Below are positions 13,401-33,499 of a stretch of DNA of 64,000 nucleotides, piece by piece (within the stretch, counting starts at the first letter, position 1; every line of letters begins with the position of its first letter). The notes beneath the pieces are model-generated. The model worked only from the letters and a program-made list of their open reading frames with translations. It made no database searches and had not been told where the DNA came from. Made by a program: the position numbers and the translations under genes. This DNA is from Pegea sp. RAD2-039 (taxonomy: Eukaryota > Chordata > Thaliacea > Salpida > Salpidae), in assembly GCA_034620365.1 (NCBI GenBank), contig JAQGEQ010000139.1, positions 62,001 through 126,000 of the forward strand, written 5' to 3'.

Positions 13401-16051
13401 GATGAACCAAAGGAACGGGTCTTTTTAAAGTACTAATCACATAAATCTTTTTCTGTTTGATTTTTCCAACCCAGTTTGCAAATTCCATGGTATTTGGTGT
13501 TGTAGCACTTAATAAAATAACATTACATCGGTCGGGCAACATAATCAATACTTCTTCCCAAACAACTCCTCGCTAAAGAATGTTTGGTTAGATTCACTCA
13601 ACATCTCATGATATAAACTACCGATTTATCATTAATGTAATGAACTTCATCAAAAACAACCCATTCTAAATCTCTTATCACATCAGAACCATTATATAAC
13701 ATTGATCTGTAGAAAGTCTGATGAAGATTCGATATAATTGATAAATTATTGACCAACCGCAAGATTTCGGTCGTCATCACTAAACAGAATGCGTTTGAGT
13801 TGATTTGAATATCACCTGTGATTAAACCAACATCACCAAAAGTTTTTTTCAAATCACGAAATTTCTGATTTGATAATGCCTTGATGGGACTTGTATAAAT
13901 CACTCTGGTCATGTGTTTTGCTGCCAAAGCTATTGCATATTCAGCCACAACAGTTTTTCCTTCATAAAATTAACATAAAATTGATAAAATATTACATCAG
14001 CAACTAATACCTGCTGAAGTATGAGCAGCAACAAACACACTCTCGTTGTTTTCTAATCGAAGCACAGCTTGTTTTTGAAAGGTATCTAACTCAAACGGGT
14101 ACTAAAAACAATTCATGAGATTTGAAAATATTTTCAGATGTGTCTTACTGTATGAGCCATATTTGGAACTAATTGATGGAAGTTGTCGACTGTTTTTGTG
14201 ACGTTTATATTAATCGCCCATTCATGTACCTTCTCTATAGGCTTCTTTGAGAGTTTTATCAATTTTTCTTCTTCAATTGCATCAACAACTGTTTCATCAA
14301 CTACCTCCTCTAGACTAGAGGGTTCACTTTCGACCTTGAAGTTTGAATTAATTAATTATTTCCGGTATCTATAACTAAGTGATATTTTGTAGTAAAATTG
14401 ATTTGAGATGAACACAAGAAATACATTTTAAATGATCTTATAAGACATATAATCAAATAAGACAAGACAATTACTTCCTCGTTAGTAATTTCATCAGTAA
14501 CTTCATCAATGTCTTCAATTTGGAATTCAGATAACAATTGTTCGATTTCATCTTCATTACTAGCTGCTTATAAGTTGAAATCACAAAAAAGTTTTGATGA
14601 GACTCAAAGACTTACTTGGAAGATTTTTATCAAAATTTATTCCTTTATTGAATCCAGGAGGACAAGTTAAAAGATCTGCAAGAAACGCAATAAAACCAAA
14701 TAGTTTGAAATTAAAAAGTTTACTTTTTTCAAAATCGATTTCTTCTTCATCATCAACCAGTTTAGTCAAATCTATCTCATCCATACCACCTTCAAAAATT
14801 CATCTTTTATATCTGAGTTAACCAGTTACAACTGACCTGGCCAAAATGGGTAATTGGTTGTAAGGCCTCTGAGGGCGGTGGTGGGAGCATTCGGTTGCCT
14901 TGACAACGAACATGAGTTCTCAGCTGTTAGAGTTTCACAACTGACAACCTCTTCATGATAACCGATCAAGTCACCGGTGGTTGGATTTCTGTCTACCTGA
15001 GTAGTATAGAGTTGAAATTTTTATGTTTTTTGAGTATTTTTCTTGATGAACTTTAATAAAACTAATTGATGAAAGAAGGAAATAGAATATTTTTTTTTAT
15101 TTAGCTGCTATCAACATAGAGTAAGCTGAAACTCGAATTGAAATCAAATGTTGAGAACATTTAAAAAGATTAACAATAAATAAATTTGCAAACCTTAATG
15201 TCAGTAGGAATAGAAGTAAAATCATTGCTATATAGTGATGAGAAGTTAATCACTCTTGGTATGTTCCTAAAATACAAAACTATCTAATAAGTGAATAAGA
15301 TTGAATTTGAAATATACTTGTTTATTGCTTTTGGTGAATGAATAGACATTTTGTCTGGTGCTTCTTCAAATCTTTTTCGGAGTAAATCTTCAAATGAAGG
15401 TTGTACGGGAGGTAAGCCAAAAGGAAGCAGTGTTGGCGGAATTCTCATTTTTTCTTCATCTGATAATTTATCTTCAAATGCTTTTAATTGATTTGAAAGA
15501 TTTGTTTCAACCAAAACAAACTCAAAATCCAACTCTGAAATAGTTATAAGCATTCAACTACATATTTTTAAAAACTATCTTTTATATCTAACTAAAATAA
15601 CAAATCTTATTTCTGATGATTATAATTAATATTCACAATTAGATTTTATAAATATATAATAATGATTTATATAACTGAGAAATAAAGTCAGTTTTTAATT
15701 GATGCTTTATTTTTAAGTAGGCAGAATTACATATTGAATCTTTTTACAGTTTAATAACCTCAAAAATATTTTTATCAGATTTAAAATTCAGCTTCAAATG
15801 TCTAACTAATCTTGAAGATTTATCATCTTTGTTCCTCTCAGGAAGATCTTTTTTAATTTTGGTTAAGAGTGTATATAAAAAATAATTTAACTTTTATATA
15901 ATATATATATAATATAATCAGTTTTATATAAACTTTGGTTTATGAACTGGCAGTTGAGAAGTAACTACTTGTGTTGAATATTTGAAAAAAAAGGTTTTCT
16001 TAAATTATTAAAAACTTTTAATACAAGACAAGTACCTTTGCTTGAAGCCAT
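10456..16051 (-). CDS. SKIV2L: superkiller complex RNA helicase SKI2 (SKIV2L)
   Basis: SKI2 is the DExH RNA helicase of the cytoplasmic Ski complex that feeds mRNA 3'-5' into the exosome. Twenty-six exons join in phase to 1219 aa: 16051-16036, 15534-15318, 15266-15194, 14996-14837, 14789-14724, 14675-14616, 14566-14475, 14334-14149, 14101-14011, 13959-13758, 13706-13622, 13572-13389, 13339-13188, 13136-12927, 12872-12762, 12711-12523, 12471-12292, 12240-12140, 12086-11942, 11894-11763, 11717-11619, 11570-11337, 11289-11179, 11130-10909, 10854-10674, 10616-10456. Motifs in order: [13 protein letters not shown] and EEEIDFEK with LLTCPPGF (N-terminal arm); DTFQKQAVL (Q-like); AAHTSAGKT (Walker A, split by an intron inside the motif); [19 protein letters not shown] (DEVH box); [38 protein letters not shown] (motif VI); C-terminal helical DSHCT region ending [13 protein letters not shown]-like as in SKIV2L. 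This ending and the N-terminal arm distinguish it from MTR4. The exon 21/22 junction (gttcccc...cctaag) is chosen for phase and is the least certain. Confidence 0.96.
12507..12518 (-). promoter_or_regulatory. CTCF-core-like site 1 (SKI2 intron 16)
   Basis: Plus strand gccatctagcgg; its complement matches the vertebrate CTCF core CCASYAGRKGGC at 11 of 12 positions. It lies just inside the donor of a 51-bp intron. Confidence 0.35.
12725..12736 (-). promoter_or_regulatory. CTCF-core-like site 2 (SKI2 intron 15)
   Basis: Plus strand gccgtctagtgg preceded by tagc, giving the longer tagcgcc flank common at CTCF sites; 11 of 12 core positions match. Lies in a 50-bp intron near the acceptor. Confidence 0.4.
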
Positions 16052-16159
16052 AAATAATTTCAGATAGATTGCAAATAAACTTCTTTTAAAAAATTAAAAA
16101 TTCCTATAAGATGAAATAAAACGTTTTAATTTATATATTAACAAATGTAACAAGTAAAT

Positions 16160-17470
16160 TTATTCTTTATATATCATGTTCAAGACATTTGGTAAAACTT
16201 CAACAGTACAAGGAAATGCTTCAAAGTTTTCATTATCAATACTAAAAAAGCTTTCAGACTTATTTCTAGGAACAATCTTGAACTTGCTGCATTCAACATT
16301 CAGAACAGGATTAACTGGGTAATGGCGACCATCAATGACACTTTTTGGGCCATTTGTAACAAAATTCACAAAGTTGAACTCCTTTTCTTCTACAGATAAC
16401 TTTATTGAAGACAATTCAGGTTTTTCAGATAGCTTATGAGTATTAGCTGATGCCATAAATTCAATTGTTTCAATATTTGATTTGATATTTTCAAATGTTT
16501 CTTCAATATCTATCTTTTCTTCTTCTTCTTCTACATTTTCATCAATTTGTTCTACTTTTAAAGGCTTTGGTGTTCCACCTCCAGTTATCCAAGTAGGCAG
16601 AACAGAACTTACCATTTTTTCAAGTATATTAGTTTGTTGAACTTTTAGTGGTCCTAGAGCTTGTCCTTCTTGTTTTTGTTGAACAACTTCCACAGGATCA
16701 TTATATGATAACTCCAACTGATTTGGGATTCTAGCATCTTGATGCAATGATCGAAAGAAATATGTTACATACTTTTTCCAGCTTCTAAAATACCAATATT
16801 TGTTTTGTTTAGCTTGAGCATCTCTATAAGTACCCCATCTAAAGTCAGTCAATCCAAAAGCTTTTTTACCATCTTCAGATTCTATTCTTAGAACATCTAT
16901 CTTAGTAGTTCTTCCTTGAAACAAATTAACAGTTGAGTCAACAATCCATTGATCCTGATTTGAACCGATGTTTCCATTACTTAATAAATTACAAATTGTA
17001 TTAGTTCTACCTAATGGTATAACACCAATTGGTATATTAGTCCACTTACAGGCATCTGGTCTACGAAGCAAACCAGTAACTACTTCATTTACAGTTCCAT
17101 CTCCACCAGCTGCAACAATCATATCAGTTTCCTCCAGAACTCCCATCAATTGTTTTGCTTGACCTTCACAATCTAGTTTCACAATCTGGATATCACATCC
17201 AGATAGATTTAATATTGGTTTTGCATTTTTAGCAAATAACTTTGATGCTTTTCCATCACTAGCAGCAGGGTTATATAAGATGGTGATCTTTTTTGGGTTA
17301 TCATTATAATGAATTGGTTTTAAACCTTCATATTTGAAGTTTTGACAACTAGCATGTCTATGAAGATGATTTTCATGCAATGTGTTCAGCCATTTTGTCA
17401 AATATCCAAATAAAATAGTTCCAACTGCGGACTTTTTAGGATTATTTTTAATTGCTTTAAAAAATTTCAT
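16160..17470 (-). CDS. AGK: acylglycerol kinase, mitochondrial
   Basis: AGK phosphorylates monoacylglycerol and diacylglycerol to lysophosphatidic and phosphatidic acid, and in vertebrates is also a kinase-independent subunit of the TIM22 carrier translocase. This is one uninterrupted 436-aa frame. Residues about 1-40 form a short basic and hydrophobic N-terminal anchor region (KNNPKKSAVGTILFGYLTKW). The DAGK catalytic domain follows: ITILYNPAASDGKA, then the glycine-rich nucleotide loop VAAGGDGTVNEVVTGLLRR and IPIGVIPLGRTNTICNLL, then TDFRWGTYRDAQ and a C-terminal lobe. A glutamate-rich insert (ENVEEEEEKIDIEE) separates the lobes. Absence of introns contrasts with its 26- and 35-exon neighbours and with the multi-exon vertebrate gene, so a retrocopy that became the functional gene, or wholesale intron loss, is possible. 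The stop codon is embedded in an AATAAA hexamer. SKI2 begins 108 bp downstream on the same strand. An acceptor-like AAATAG lies 23 nt before the ATG. Confidence 0.95.
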   Translation of the reverse strand: MKFFKAIKNNPKKSAVGTILFGYLTKWLNTLHENHLHRHASCQNFKYEGLKPIHYNDNPKKITILYNPAASDGKASKLFAKNAKPILNLSGCDIQIVKLDCEGQAKQLMGVLEETDMIVAAGGDGTVNEVVTGLLRRPDACKWTNIPIGVIPLGRTNTICNLLSNGNIGSNQDQWIVDSTVNLFQGRTTKIDVLRIESEDGKKAFGLTDFRWGTYRDAQAKQNKYWYFRSWKKYVTYFFRSLHQDARIPNQLELSYNDPVEVVQQKQEGQALGPLKVQQTNILEKMVSSVLPTWITGGGTPKPLKVEQIDENVEEEEEKIDIEETFENIKSNIETIEFMASANTHKLSEKPELSSIKLSVEEKEFNFVNFVTNGPKSVIDGRHYPVNPVLNVECSKFKIVPRNKSESFFSIDNENFEAFPCTVEVLPNVLNMIYKE

Positions 17471-19422
17471 TTTTAATCCAGCTGCCCCCAGATCTATTTA
17501 AATAATAAATAATTTTAAACAAAATATTATAAATATAAGTAGGTAACAAAAAATAAAGTTTTAAGCTTTTACTTTCAGATATATAAGAAATTTTTTTAAA
17601 TATCAAAACTAAGCTATTTTAAAATACATCTTAGTTAAAAACTTGAGGTTCAACTAATTTGTTCAGATTTCAGATATTCAGTTGTAAACAATTTTATGAA
17701 GATAACGTCCAAGAAATATTTCTTATAGTATCCAATAATTATTTGACAAAAAAATGATTTTATAACAAAATGAATTAAAAAAATATACAATCATCATAAT
17801 TCTTATAGCTTTTTAGTTTTTAAATCATTCTTAATGTCTTTAAACACATAGAAAACTTTAATTAAACATTTTTTAGGATGTAAACTTCAAAAATTTGTAA
17901 ATAATACTTATTCAATTCAAACTAAACATATATTTTAGAAGTTTGTAATGAAGTTGTGGCATTTTAGATAGAGCTGCAAAAGCTGGGTATTTCCCTAAGT
18001 AACTTAGGAAAATACATAAAATAATTTTTAAAAATATTTTAAAAAATAGTTAACAATAACTATTTGTGATTTTATATTAAATTTACAAATAAATACAGTG
18101 TTGCTGTCTTGTGGTTGGTTTGAAAGAAGAAAAGCATATGAGGGTAGACCTAAAAAGAAAATCGGAGAGAAAATTCAATAATTTAAAACATTTAGGTAGA
18201 TATGTCTTATCAGTCCTGCTAGATTTTTAGCAAATGCTGCACTCCACTTTAACTAAAGTCAAATGTGATGGCATGAAGGAAGTATTTTAAGCCATATCAA
18301 ATTCCTGTAGCAATTCAGAAGCAAGTTTCACTAGTGACACGGAAACGACAGCAGCATCCAGCATTACCTAAAACGATTAAGCAGCTTATTATTGTTAAGA
18401 TTATTATTCATGGGAGCACTTATTGTTGAACACGGAGAATGGACCTACAGAAATTAGTCTAAAAAATTTCACCTTCTTTCCCAGGTGGCTTGCCGTGGCC
18501 AATGAACAAGTTTACTATGCAGTAAAAAAGTACTCTCATCTGGCTGTATAAACAGAGGTGGTTAGAAAAAAATAAAAAATTAAAAAACCTAAGCAAATAG
18601 TATGTTTTTTTTAAATAGTAATTAATAATATAAGAAATATTGATAAATATTTTCGATTAGAAATTTATTTCCATCACCAACTCCTGTTATCATACGTCTT
18701 AAAAACAATAAGTAAATTTTTAGTATGAAACTGTATAGCTTCCAACCTATTTTATTAAACTAAAAATTCGCAAATTATCCAAGTCTATAATACCAGTATT
18801 GATTAGTTAGTCATCAAGTAGAAAATTCTTTCAAACATCCAGTCAGATAAATTGAGCACATCAACCAGCAAAAACTATGGATTAACAACACCAACCAAAA
18901 AAAACTTCTTTTCACAAACAAATCTTCTGTTTACTATTCTTCCTAAAGACTTCCTTATTCACATCCCTGCAAAGAACTTACCGTAATAGCAATGTAAATG
19001 TTCTTTATATGATATTTTTTATATATTAAACTTTTTTTTTTAATTATTTGTTAAAAAACCATTGGACTATTTTCTATTTCTTAGCCGTTAAACCCACGAT
19101 TAACACGTCTGACCATTTTTGTCTATTTTCTTAAAATCGTAGCATGTACTAACTAAGTATTTCCCTTTAGATTTCTTTAATTTTTTTCTCTGTTACAAGA
19201 AGTTTCTTTTGTGTTCATCTTTTTATTCAAGTTCATTTATGTTTAAAATTTTTAAATAGCTGTGTATTTTATAACAACTAAAATTTTTTGTTTACCATAA
19301 AAATAATATAAATTTTTATTCATTTAAATATAGTTGTTAAATAATAAATTGAAAATTGAAACTTATTATTTTTTTACTTACCCCATTTTATTTTCAACAG
19401 TTATTTGATTTTTGTTATTAAA
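17471..19422. other. intergenic between divergent AGK and EPRS
   Basis: Shared upstream region of two divergent genes, about 2 kb. Mostly AT-rich. A segment around 18100-18560 has more balanced composition and looks like an old insertion, but I find no readable protein or known RNA in it. A tttattttcaacag acceptor-like stretch ends at 19400, 22 nt before the EPRS start. Confidence 0.5.
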
Positions 19423-28762
<9,340 letters not shown>

Positions 28763-29677
28763 TTGCTACTTCAATCTTTATCTCTGAGCTTGCAGCTTTG
28801 TCGAGTTTGTTTCATCTTCTCTGCGTGTATTAAATGATTCAACTCTCAAGTTCGAAAGTTATTAAAAATAAATTAGAGAATAATCTAAAATAAAATCAAT
28901 AATTCAAGTTTCTTTCATTTGATAAAAGTTTTGTGATAATCGTTTTATTGATGGAAGTGATATTCTCTTTTAAATAATTCTATTACAAGGTCAATTTTGT
29001 TGCGTTAGAAGAGAAGCTAATCTCTAGAAATAAGGTATAGATAACTTTTAGGTTTTTATTAATTAGTTTTTTGTAGTTTCAAAAAAGTTACATAAATGCA
29101 TATCAATTTGTTGAACACACCACACTGCTGTTATCAAACCTAAGAACACCTTTAATGCCAATAATTCAAGAAATTAAATGATTACAAAGTATTTAATCAG
29201 GAGTTAATGATAAATGGGCAAATAAGGAAACCTATGATCTTCAAGTTTTTTATTAAAGGAAGGTTGTACTGAAAGCACAAATAAATACAGAAACTATATT
29301 CCTAACCCCATTAGAGCACTTGCATTTAAGAAGCGATAAATTTCTTTAAATTATTTTTTTAACTTTTTGTCGATTTGAGGATTTAGAGAGATATTTCCGG
29401 ATTCGTTAGTAGTTCTCAACGGCAAGATCGAAAAGAGATCTGAATCATTACTTTCTATGTCTTTTTAAACTAACTAATAATAACAATTATCTTTGGCACT
29501 TAAATAAATTAACTTTGATTATAATCTCTTATTCATACAAACAATTTTTAGCAAAAAACTTTATTTTCTATTTTATCTAGTTATTGTGATTAATAATTAT
29601 TATTATAAATACTCATTATATATGTTGGTTTATTTTCATTTCTCAGAAGTGAAAAAGCCTGATTACCAATTACCTCC

Positions 29678-29945
29678 TAGGTAACCATAAGGCTTATGCA
29701 AATAAAGCGATTAAAAGAGCGCGTCACGAACATTTATTAGAAACGAAAGCAACAACTAAGAAAAGAGGTTATGAAAAGTTCCAGATTCAAATAAACATCA
29801 AAACTTTACGTAGTATGTGCAGTGTTCCCAAGAGCAATATCTTTTAAATTTCAGTGCCCTGAATTGTTATTATAAGTTATATGGTCATCAAGAATTATAT
29901 ATACTTTTAAAATTAAATATAAAAATTCAAAGTCAATACGATGTA
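29678..29945 (+). repeat. dispersed repeat R1, copy 1
   Basis: Shares about 270 bp with 43878-44245, same orientation. Common blocks include ggcttatgcaaata, tttacgtagtatgtgc, gtgttcccaagagcaatatc and tcaagaattatatata. It contains a perfect ATGCAAAT octamer at 29696-29703. No protein is readable; it may be a SINE or the untranslated tail of a LINE. Confidence 0.75.
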
Positions 29946-30099
29946 TTGATAAAAAGCTCAAGAGGATATTTGGATTACTCTATAAATGTTGCCTAAAAGT
30001 TCAACTGGTTTATAAAAACTTAGATTATTTAATTGATTTTAATCTTTCTAACATAGATTGAACTATTTCTGTATATTTGAATGATTTTGCCATAACATC

Positions 30100-31790
30100 T
30101 AATCCAAATCCTATACTAATACAAATCTTTCAAATCAATATATTCATGAACCCACTCATTCAAAAGATTACATTCTGGATCCTTTAACCTGTAACACCCC
30201 AGAACTTAACAATTTGCTCCTCTATTCAGTAATTTCTTCCTTCTCTTCCACTTTCAGCCACTTTTTTATTTCTTTTAGTTCAGTTTAATCCATTTATAAC
30301 CCTTAACGTTGATATGATTTGTTCAAACTTCTATAGAGCCAACTTTGTAAACTTTAAAGAGAGTAACATCTATCTTCCTTTAACTGGAAATTCATTTTCA
30401 TGTAAAGCTATCTTTATAGTCTTTCTACTACATTTTCTTTCAAATCTTGACCAGTTCTATTCCAAGATTTTTTCCTCTAAGAACCTTCTCTCACCCCAAT
30501 CGTATTAAAACTGAGCCCATATTAAACTCTCGCTGAATAAAAAGTATCTCCTATACAAAAAATCTAAAGCTGAAAATTCTTTAAAACAGAATGCAAGCTT
30601 AAGTGTAAAAATATAAAGTTGAAGTTATTAAGTGACACAGCTACAAAGAAAGTCAAATTTGTGATAGCGCTTTATCGCATCAACTCTATAAATTTGTTAA
30701 AGTTAAACTAAACTCCCGCTCATCCTCACCACTTTCTTGTTCATAAAAATACACATTTATGTCAGAGTAATCTTGAAACAGCTGGAGTTGTTTACCCAAG
30801 ATTTTAAAAACAGAAGACAACGATTCTAAAACTATTTTTCTTAAAGCAAATAAATCATAGTTTATGGATAATTTTGTTATCACTGATCTTAACATTGTTC
30901 TGCTGTACACAAAATTAAAGACAAACTCGCAAACCTTAAAAAAGTATTTTTCTTTAAATGATGTATATATTCTATAGTACCATCTGTATTACATGTCTTT
31001 AATTCTTCATTATCATTCAGTTATGTACATTGTTAATGGAAAAGCTCCATCTTGATCCAGGTCTATAAAAAGGATGATAGAAATTAGCCACCAAATTATC
31101 GACCAATTTTTCTCACAAGCAGCCTCCATCGAATCTTCGAATTTATTGTATTACTAAACATTTGTGCTCTCTTCAGGCACCCTCCTTCGCGTTTATTGTA
31201 ATAAATGAATAAAAATTCTGACTCATCTTCTCCAAAAAAACTATATATAATAAAACTATAAATATATATGTATATACATTTAAAGGTATACGTTAGGACT
31301 TCTTCCTCATTAATCCGATGTCATTCTATATCGACCAGTTGCTATGTTCCTTAGCAAATAAAATAACTACGAATGTTATCTATATAGACACTCACAAGGC
31401 TTTTGATTCAGTTTTCCATCTTATTTTGATAAAAACCCTCAGAAAATTCAATATCAACCTCACTCTTAGACTAAAAAATATCTTTAAGATAGACAATAAC
31501 AATATAGTTCAAGTTGTATTGGGGTATTTAAAGGTGTTTAAGGCAAAGTTATTGGCCCTCTTCTTTTTGATACTCATATCAACGAAATTACAGACCGTTC
31601 TTTAACTCTAAAATGCTCTGAAAGTTTCAGCTTTTTGCCGACGATGCTAAAAATTTCAGTTAATTAACTAACTTTATCAATCATCCTTTGAGTCCATTAA
31701 CCTATGGCTTCAATCCAGACAACTTTCTTCAGTCATTCTGTTTTGTTTTCGCTATAAGAGCTTTATAGTTTGTCATTTGCAGCTATGCGT
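30100..31790 (+). mobile_element. decayed LINE (EN-RT linker and reverse transcriptase remnants)
   Basis: Plus-strand translation gives broken LINE ORF2 pieces. Around 30310-30500: NFYRANFVNFKES and LSNLDQFYSKIFSSK, resembling the linker between endonuclease and RT. Around 31370-31600: VIYIDTHKAFDSVFHLILIK (the RT region with a KAFDSV core), followed by a frameshifted equivalent of the PLLF-I-INDI block, then ESINLWLQSRQLSS. Multiple stops and frameshifts show that it is dead. It resembles CR1/Jockey-type elements and the relics near 38.3-39.0 kb. Confidence 0.6.
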
Positions 31791-33499
31791 TAAATAAAAT
31801 AAATAAATAAAAAATTACATCTTTAAAGAATGTCAGAAATGCCTTCAAAAGTTTCATGTTTTGCAATTTTTAAGCTCATTAATATTTTGACATGATTGTT
31901 TGGCAACATTGTTGTTAAAGTTAGAATACCACAGAGGTAAATCACCTGAGTTTAAATATTGCATTTAGTAAATTTGATTTTTGCTTAGCATGCTTAATAT
32001 CTCGTATGGCTTTTCAAAACTGTTTCCAACCTTCATTTTCACTCGAAACTTCAAATAAATGTAATCTTTATAGTAAACCTGTTATGGAAAATGTTGTTCA
32101 TCGGTTAGTATATATTTTCAATTTATATTTATTAATTTTCTTCTGAAGTCAAAATGAATGAAACTGAAAATATTTGAATATTAAAGATACCTTACCTTCT
32201 ATAGATTATTCTCATTAGAATAAAATGAAATTAAAATTATGCTTTAATTAGTTAAGTAAATTGTTAACAATTTTTATTCATTTTAATTTAATCTTTAATA
32301 TCAATATAGTTTGTATTATTTTAGTTTTTAATAATTACTTATGTAGTTTCAGCACCTTTAATTGTGATTTAATTGTTATAGACTGTTAATAAATAATTCT
32401 TTATTTATTGTTTTGATTTAGTTTATTTTTTGACATGTCTTTTATTACAAGTATGTTAATCATGTGATCGTTTGTTTTAGACTTTGTATTAACAGATGTT
32501 TTTACTATTTTGAAATTATGTATTTAAAAAATAGATAAATAAAATATTTTAAGAATTTGATGGTTTTCTATAAATTTAAACCTAAAAATATTTTATATAA
32601 ATCATTTGTTTATGATTTAGTCAATTAGAAATAGTTCTATCTTTTTCTAAATATCTCAAAGATATTTGTTTTGAGTTTATAAGCTCAAGATATTGTCTAT
32701 TAGTGATTTTATTTGTGTGTACCTGAACCTGATACCATATTTTTAAACTAACTTTCAAACTATTTATCAATAAATGAAAAAAATTTGAGCAAATATTAAA
32801 AAATGTTAAAACCCTAATTTTTATATCTAGTTTTGCATCATATATAAGGACATATTATAGTTTTATGTCAAAGATATTACTTAACTGAATTCCATATTTA
32901 TTAAATTATATTAAATATATTTAAGGTATTGAAATATAGAAATACAATTTTTTGATTTGAAAAATTAATAATATTCATTTATAAATAAAAAGCTAATTAT
33001 TGTTAAACTAAAGTCTACTAAAGAACACAGTTGCTTTTGCTAATAGTCAGTTTATATTGTATTTTAGTTAAATATAAACAGTATATGTTATGTTTTTGTT
33101 TACATTGTGTTGATAGATGTATAGACAAGTATGAAAAGTATACATTTAGTAAAAAAGTTGCTGAAAAATTGCTTAATCTTTGTGTAATCTCTCTTATTTT
33201 TACAAATGTTGTTTTTGGAGTTTTTGTCTTGATATCTTCTTTTTCTACATTTAGTTTAAAATTATTAACTTTTTAATTTGAGGTTTCTTTAGTTTTAGAG
33301 CTGTTTTTAGTTTTCTCAAAAAATAATAGTATCTTATTATTAAATCTCCAATATTTATATTATAAAAGTATTTTCATTTTTCTCATTAATAGAATCATGG
33401 ATTTGTTTATTAGTGTAACTTATTTACAATTTTATAAATTTTTACAGTATTAAGCCATTTTTGGGTAATTATTTTTATAAAAAGTCCTTTTATATTCAG

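Larger units (their letters stand above)
28763..33499. other. intergenic between EPRS and DET1, with repeats
   Basis: About 4.7 kb. It holds a dispersed repeat copy (about 29678-29945) and a decayed LINE (about 30100-31790), each listed separately. The remainder, 31.8-33.4 kb, is AT-rich with no recognisable content; the first coding exon of DET1 probably lies somewhere in its last kilobase. Confidence 0.55.

Noticed and set aside
15895-15920. TA-rich simple repeats (also near 31264 and 51319)
   Set aside because: Short and expected in DNA this AT-rich; no structural or regulatory meaning can be claimed.
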